The notes under the pieces are model-generated. The model worked only from the letters and a program-made list of their open reading frames with translations. It did no database searches and was not told where the DNA came from. Of a stretch of 8,336 bases of DNA, positions 5,448-8,336 are shown one piece after another (the stretch's first letter is position 1; each line of letters starts with the position of its first letter). A program made the position numbers and the translations under genes. The stretch comes from an uncultured Mucispirillum sp. (lineage in GTDB: Bacteria; Chrysiogenota; Deferribacteres; Deferribacterales; Mucispirillaceae): positions 1 to 8,336 of the forward strand of contig CALADT010000183.1 in NCBI GenBank assembly GCA_937890655.1, given 5' to 3'.

Positions 5448-6503
5448 ATGACTTTTAAGAATTTTACACACATCTTATTATTATTTATTTTTGTAATTAT
5501 GCAAGGCTGTGCTGCTCAGTATGAAACAGAAGTAAAACGTTATGAAGATTATTTTCCAGCACATAATAACTCTAGGTTTCCAGAAGATAATCAGCAACAG
5601 CAACAGCAACAACAAGAGCAACAACAAGAGCAACAACAATCAAATAATGAATACGATGTTTATAGCTCTGAAGAATATTCAGAAGAAGAAGTAGAAATGG
5701 AAGTTGCTGAAAACAAATCACCAGAACAAAATAGTAGTATAGAAAAAAGTAATGTAACAGATAGTGGCAAAAACTATTCTGATGACGGTTTTTTTGAAGA
5801 AGCACCTGAAGAAGTGGAAACTCCAGTAGAACCACGTTCCTCAGGTAAATGTAAAGCAGTTCAAGCTCCAGGGCCTAAAAAAATAGGCAAACCATATAAA
5901 ATCAATGGTGTAATGTATTACCCTATGGAAAGTGCAGACGGTTATAGCGAAGTGGGTATTGCCTCATGGTATGGGCCAGGGTTTCATGGTAAACTTACAG
6001 CAAATGGGGAAAGATATAACCAAAAAGCAATGACAGCAGCCCATAAAACTCTGCCATTACCTACACTTGTAAAAGTAGAAAATTTGGAAAACGGTAAAAG
6101 TATAGTTGTAAGGGTAAATGACAGGGGTCCATATTCTAAAGGCCGTATAATAGATTTAACAGAAGTTGGTGCAAGGCGTATTGGTATGATAGATAAAGGC
6201 ACGGCAAAAGTTAGGGTTTCAGTATTATCAGAAGACCCAGACTGTTATGTTAGCCATGGGCAGACTGTAAATATTGATAAAGGTAATTTTGCAGTTCAAA
6301 TAGGTGCTTTTACAGTGGAAGATAACGCAAAAAGGCTAGCAAGTAAATTTGGAAAACGTGCATATATTTCAAAAGGCTATGTTAATAATTTAGAATGGTC
6401 TAGGGTGTGGGTAACAGGTTATTCCACAAGAGAGCAGGCAGAATCAGCAGTTAATGGCGAACTAAGTGGCTATAACGGTGCATTTGTAGTAAGGTTTAAA
6501 TAG
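5448..6503 (+). CDS. rlpA: RlpA-like septal lytic transglycosylase lipoprotein with SPOR domain
   Basis: Outer-membrane lipoprotein expected to cleave glycan strands that lack stem peptides, helping daughter-cell separation; the SPOR domain recruits it to denuded septal peptidoglycan. The chosen start (351 aa) has AGG 7 nt upstream and gives a lipoprotein signal ending in IMQGC, with Cys21 as the lipid anchor. An ATG at 5415 would add 11 residues but overlaps the previous gene and lacks a ribosome site. Order: signal 1-20; polyglutamine tract 49-64; acidic Glu/Asn/Ser-rich linker to about 130; double-psi beta-barrel at about 168-262 with GIASWYGPGFHG, His199 (TAAHKTLPLP) and Asp225 (VNDRGPYSKGRIIDL), the conserved catalytic pair; SPOR domain at about 280-351 (NFAVQIGAF to AFVVRFK). 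Cys135 and Cys266 bracket the barrel. It lies in the operon between the phosphodiesterase and argB. Confidence 0.95.
   Translation: MTFKNFTHILLLFIFVIMQGCAAQYETEVKRYEDYFPAHNNSRFPEDNQQQQQQQQEQQQEQQQSNNEYDVYSSEEYSEEEVEMEVAENKSPEQNSSIEKSNVTDSGKNYSDDGFFEEAPEEVETPVEPRSSGKCKAVQAPGPKKIGKPYKINGVMYYPMESADGYSEVGIASWYGPGFHGKLTANGERYNQKAMTAAHKTLPLPTLVKVENLENGKSIVVRVNDRGPYSKGRIIDLTEVGARRIGMIDKGTAKVRVSVLSEDPDCYVSHGQTVNIDKGNFAVQIGAFTVEDNAKRLASKFGKRAYISKGYVNNLEWSRVWVTGYSTREQAESAVNGELSGYNGAFVVRFK
5592..5639 (+). repeat. CAA/CAG trinucleotide tract encoding polyglutamine
   Basis: Sixteen in-frame codons made of CAG, CAA and two GAG interruptions, encoding eight Gln, Glu, three Gln, Glu, three Gln, just after the lipid-anchored N-terminus of RlpA. 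CAA and CAG alternate early and CAA dominates later. Such tracts can change length in multiples of three without breaking the frame. It starts the flexible linker that spaces the catalytic domain from the membrane. Confidence 0.9.
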
Positions 6504-6511
6504 GTTTATAT

Positions 6512-7387
6512 ATGAAAGATATAATAGAAAAAGCGTCTATTTTAGTGGAGTCATTACCATATATCCAAAAGTTTAGGGGCAAAACTTTTGTTATAAAATA
6601 TGGCGGCCATGCTATGGAAAACCAGCAATTAAAATATAGCTTTGCAGAAGATATTACATTACTAAAATATGTGGGTATTAACCCTATAATAGTTCATGGT
6701 GGCGGCCCACAAATAAATGATTTTTTAGAAAGACTTAATATAGAAAGCCAGTTTAAAGAAGGTATGCGTGTAACTGATAGCAATGTTATGGAAATAGTGG
6801 AAATGACATTATCCGGCAAAATAAATAAAGAAATTGTTAGCTTAATTAATAAAGCCGGTGGAAAAGCTGTGGGTATATCTGGCAGAGATTCTAACCTATT
6901 AAAAGCTAAAAAGTTATATGTGGAATCAAAAAACCAAAATGGCGAAAAATTATTACATGATATAGGCTTTGTAGGGGAAGTAGAAGAAGTAAATGTTGAT
7001 TTTTTAAATAATTTATCAGAAAACTATATTCCTGTTATTGCCCCTATTGGTATTGATTGTAATAGTAACACATATAATATTAATGCAGATACAGCAGCAG
7101 GCAGTATAGCAGGTAGTTTACAGGCAGAAAAACTTTTACTTTTAACAGATGTGGATGGAGTAAAGGATAGTAACGGTAACCGTATTTCTACAATATATAA
7201 ACAAACAGCAGAACAGCTAAAAGAAGAAGGCACATTAAAAGGTGGTATGATACCTAAAATTGATTGTGCTATAAAAGCTGTGGAAAATGGCGTAAAAAAA
7301 GCACATATTATAGACGGTAGAATAAAACATTCCATACTTTTAGAAATTTTTACAGATTCCGGTATTGGTTCAGAGATAGTATTATGA
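6512..7387 (+). CDS. argB: acetylglutamate kinase
   Basis: Phosphorylates N-acetyl-L-glutamate with ATP, the second step of arginine biosynthesis, in the cytosol. In 291 residues the amino-acid-kinase motifs are all present: VIKYGGHAM (Lys29), VHGGGPQI (61-68), EGMRVTD (83-89), the NINADTAAG substrate loop, LLLTDVDGV, and KGGMIPKI with catalytic-type Lys249. An N-terminal helix before the first strand (ILVESLPYIQKF, 10-21) and the C-terminal IDGRIKHSILLEIFTDSGIGSEI are features of hexameric, arginine-inhibited NAG kinases; feedback inhibition by arginine is therefore likely, though not proven here. The ATG follows the rlpA stop by 8 nt, and the AGG that serves as its ribosome site overlaps that TAG. 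No other arginine gene is visible. It overlaps pcm by ATGA. Confidence 0.97.
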   Translation: MKDIIEKASILVESLPYIQKFRGKTFVIKYGGHAMENQQLKYSFAEDITLLKYVGINPIIVHGGGPQINDFLERLNIESQFKEGMRVTDSNVMEIVEMTLSGKINKEIVSLINKAGGKAVGISGRDSNLLKAKKLYVESKNQNGEKLLHDIGFVGEVEEVNVDFLNNLSENYIPVIAPIGIDCNSNTYNINADTAAGSIAGSLQAEKLLLLTDVDGVKDSNGNRISTIYKQTAEQLKEEGTLKGGMIPKIDCAIKAVENGVKKAHIIDGRIKHSILLEIFTDSGIGSEIVL

Positions 7388-7995
7388 TATATAAAACACC
7401 TAAATTTTTCTTAAATGATATTGTTGCCCCTGCATGTAATGGGGATAAAGATATTATACAAGCCTTTACAGATATTCCACGTATATTATTTGTAGATGAA
7501 GGTATGAAACAAAAAGCATACGAAGATAAGGCGTTACCTATTGGTATGGGTCAAACTATTTCACAGGTAACAACAGTTGCAAATATGCTTTATATGTTAG
7601 AGCTATCTAAAAAAGATAATATTCTTGAAATAGGCTCTGGTTCTGGTTTTGTAACAGCACTTCTTTCCCGCCTTACAAACCATGTGTATGCTGTGGAACG
7701 TATTCCTGCACTAATGGAAAAAGCAAGAACCATTATAAAATCATTACGTATAACAAATGTTAGTATGAAAGTAGATGACGGTGGTAAAGGTTGGCAGGAT
7801 TATGCACCATATAACAAAATAATCGCCTCAGCTGGAGCTACAAAAGTGCCACAATGCTTAATAGAACAGTTGCAGGAAGGTGGCATACTAGTTATACCTG
7901 TTAATAGTGTCCTTATGAAATATAAAAAAGAAAACGGCAATTTAATAGAAGAAAAAGGTATGGCAGTCTCATTTGTGGACTTTGTAGGAAGTTAA
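7384..7995 (+). CDS. pcm: protein-L-isoaspartate O-methyltransferase
   Basis: Cytosolic SAM-dependent repair enzyme that methylates isoaspartyl residues in aged proteins so that they can revert to aspartate. The 203-residue length is slightly shorter than usual, at the N-terminus. Seen: IPRILFVDEG (31-40), the family's active-site stretch ALPIGMGQTISQ (50-61, where the usual Pro after SQ is Val), SAM-binding motif I ILEIGSGSGF (80-89), the acidic end of the next strand in AVERIPAL, DDGGKGW, YNKIIASAGA and GGILVIPV. The ATG overlaps the argB stop as ATGA (7384-7387), so translation is probably coupled; only a weak AGAG-type ribosome site precedes it. It appears to be the last gene of the operon. 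Its grouping with argB looks like a housekeeping cluster, not a shared pathway. Confidence 0.95.
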   Translation: MIYKTPKFFLNDIVAPACNGDKDIIQAFTDIPRILFVDEGMKQKAYEDKALPIGMGQTISQVTTVANMLYMLELSKKDNILEIGSGSGFVTALLSRLTNHVYAVERIPALMEKARTIIKSLRITNVSMKVDDGGKGWQDYAPYNKIIASAGATKVPQCLIEQLQEGGILVIPVNSVLMKYKKENGNLIEEKGMAVSFVDFVGS

Positions 7996-8031
7996 GAAGA
8001 TTATTTTTCTATTTAGTTTTAAAAGATACTT

Positions 8032-8153
8032 CACAAAATAACTAAATATAATACTTTTATCATATGGAATATTCATTACAAGTAAATATAATTTCCATAG
8101 TTTCTTCGCTTGAAAGCTCAGAAAGACACGGTCGTAACGGGGGTTATTTGGTG
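8032..8153. repeat. 122-bp near-palindromic intergenic element, copy 1
   Basis: The ends are inverted repeats: CACAAAATAAC at 8032-8042 against GTTATTTGGTG at 8143-8153 (10 of 11 pair). Similarity of the two halves continues inward in weaker form (the ATC at 8059-8061 against the GAC at 8125-8127). The core on the minus strand reads TGTCTTTCTGAGC, then AAGCGAAGAA, then CTAT. From memory this resembles a family of AT-poor intergenic repeats seen in several bacterial genomes, which give spurious peptides like SERSEES when translated. The right half (8125-8160) is distinctly richer in G and C than its surroundings. No transposase is present. It may be a MITE-like or REP-like element, but that is inference. 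Confidence 0.6.
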
Positions 8154-8226
8154 CGAGAATTATAAAATATAAGTAATAGTAAATTAAAAATAATTATATA
8201 TTATTTACTTTTACTATTTTTTTATT

Positions 8227-8336
8227 TATAAATAACTTTCCCATGCGACTGTCTACTCTGAACGCACGTGAAGAGTCTATAAAAAAAATTGTATTATTTT
8301 AAGATATTAATATGACACTGTTATAACGTGGGTAAA
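8227..8336. repeat. palindromic intergenic element, diverged copy 2 (runs off the right edge)
   Basis: This is a second copy of the element at 8032-8153, in opposite internal orientation: its complement from 8317 back to 8229 aligns with 8058-8149 with the same landmarks in order (TGTCAT, ATAG.CTCTTC, TTCAGAG, AGACA, GTCG, GTTATTT), with small gaps. It also has the outward flank GACACTGTTATAACGTGGG (8314-8332), which matches the copy 1 flank GACACGGTCGTAACGGGGG at 8125-8143 in 15 of 19 bases. The two copies thus form a large imperfect inverted repeat around an AT-rich centre. The right boundary is outside the window. Confidence 0.5.

Larger units (their letters stand above)
7996..8336. other. 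gene-free 341-bp right-hand region
   Basis: After the pcm stop, no open frame with recognisable protein similarity was found on either strand. The region holds the two palindromic elements and, between them (8154-8226), almost pure A/T sequence with an A-T-only inverted repeat (8175-8183 against 8210-8218) before a T run. No tRNA, riboswitch or clear G-C-rich terminator for the argB-pcm operon is visible. Confidence 0.6.

Noticed and set aside
5572..5835. Long minus-strand frame opposite the RlpA linker
   Set aside because: It is the complement of the Gln/Glu-rich coding tract, giving Leu/Val-rich nonsense; the plus-strand lipoprotein fully explains the region.
8010..8048. Inverted repeat TATTTAGTT / AACTAAATA as a terminator for argB-pcm
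   Set aside because: The stem is almost all A-T, no T run follows, and it overlaps the left end of the palindromic element; too weak to call.
8064..8165. A 33-codon plus-strand frame, ATG to TAA, crossing the G-C-richer stretch (ends GYLVREL)
   Set aside because: It has no ribosome site and lies wholly across the palindromic repeat; the peptide is what one expects from reading through such a repeat, so it is not called as a gene.
7976..8195. Long minus-strand open stretch from about 8195 into the pcm 3' end
   Set aside because: It has no good start, overlaps pcm on the other strand, reads through the repeat, and resembles no family I recognise.
8175..8223. A-T-only inverted repeat followed by seven T as a rho-independent terminator
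   Set aside because: The 9-bp stem has only one G-C pair and a 26-base loop, so it would be unstable; such runs are frequent in this AT-rich spacer.
1..8336. CRISPR array, phage, toxin-antitoxin, restriction or other defence module
   Set aside because: Both strands were read for repeats and gene signatures; no spaced short repeats, integrase, transposase or defence motifs were found.

Overview
The window looks like chromosomal DNA from an AT-rich (low GC) Gram-negative bacterium. An outer-membrane-type lipoprotein with an RlpA double-psi beta-barrel and a SPOR domain indicates a diderm envelope, and a dCache chemoreceptor indicates motility. The gene mix and base composition would fit a Deferribacterota member such as Mucispirillum. 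That is an impression from composition and gene content, not a proven assignment.

Region by region: (1) 1-1501, minus strand: the N-terminal 500 codons of a methyl-accepting chemotaxis protein whose 3' end lies outside the window. (2) 1502-2199: AT-rich spacer holding a strong hairpin and a decayed second chemoreceptor copy (1719-2033), about 92% identical to the first over 193 bp and broken by an out-of-frame internal deletion. (3) 2200-4910, minus strand: a compact four-gene operon in transcription order tRNA nucleotidyltransferase, FAH-family hydrolase, CxxCxxCC small protein, dephospho-CoA kinase (coaE). All three junctions overlap (ATGA, ATGA, and 8 or 11 nt). (4) 4911-4939: a 29-bp divergent spacer with back-to-back promoter candidates; the plus-strand promoter predicts a leaderless mRNA. 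(5) 4940-7995, plus strand: a second compact operon of YfcE-like phosphodiesterase, RlpA lipoprotein, acetylglutamate kinase (argB) and protein-L-isoaspartate methyltransferase (pcm). (6) 7996-8336: no convincing gene. It holds a 122-bp near-palindromic element and the start of a second, diverged copy that runs off the right edge.

The genes are mostly housekeeping: CoA synthesis, tRNA 3'-end maturation, arginine synthesis, repair of damaged proteins and septal peptidoglycan processing. They are packed tightly enough that translational coupling is likely within each operon, but they do not form one pathway. I see no defence system, CRISPR array, prophage, tRNA or rRNA. The most unusual items are the palindromic repeat pair at the right edge, the chemoreceptor remnant, the predicted leaderless start, and the polyglutamine/acidic linker in RlpA. 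I do not see a clear previously undescribed system.
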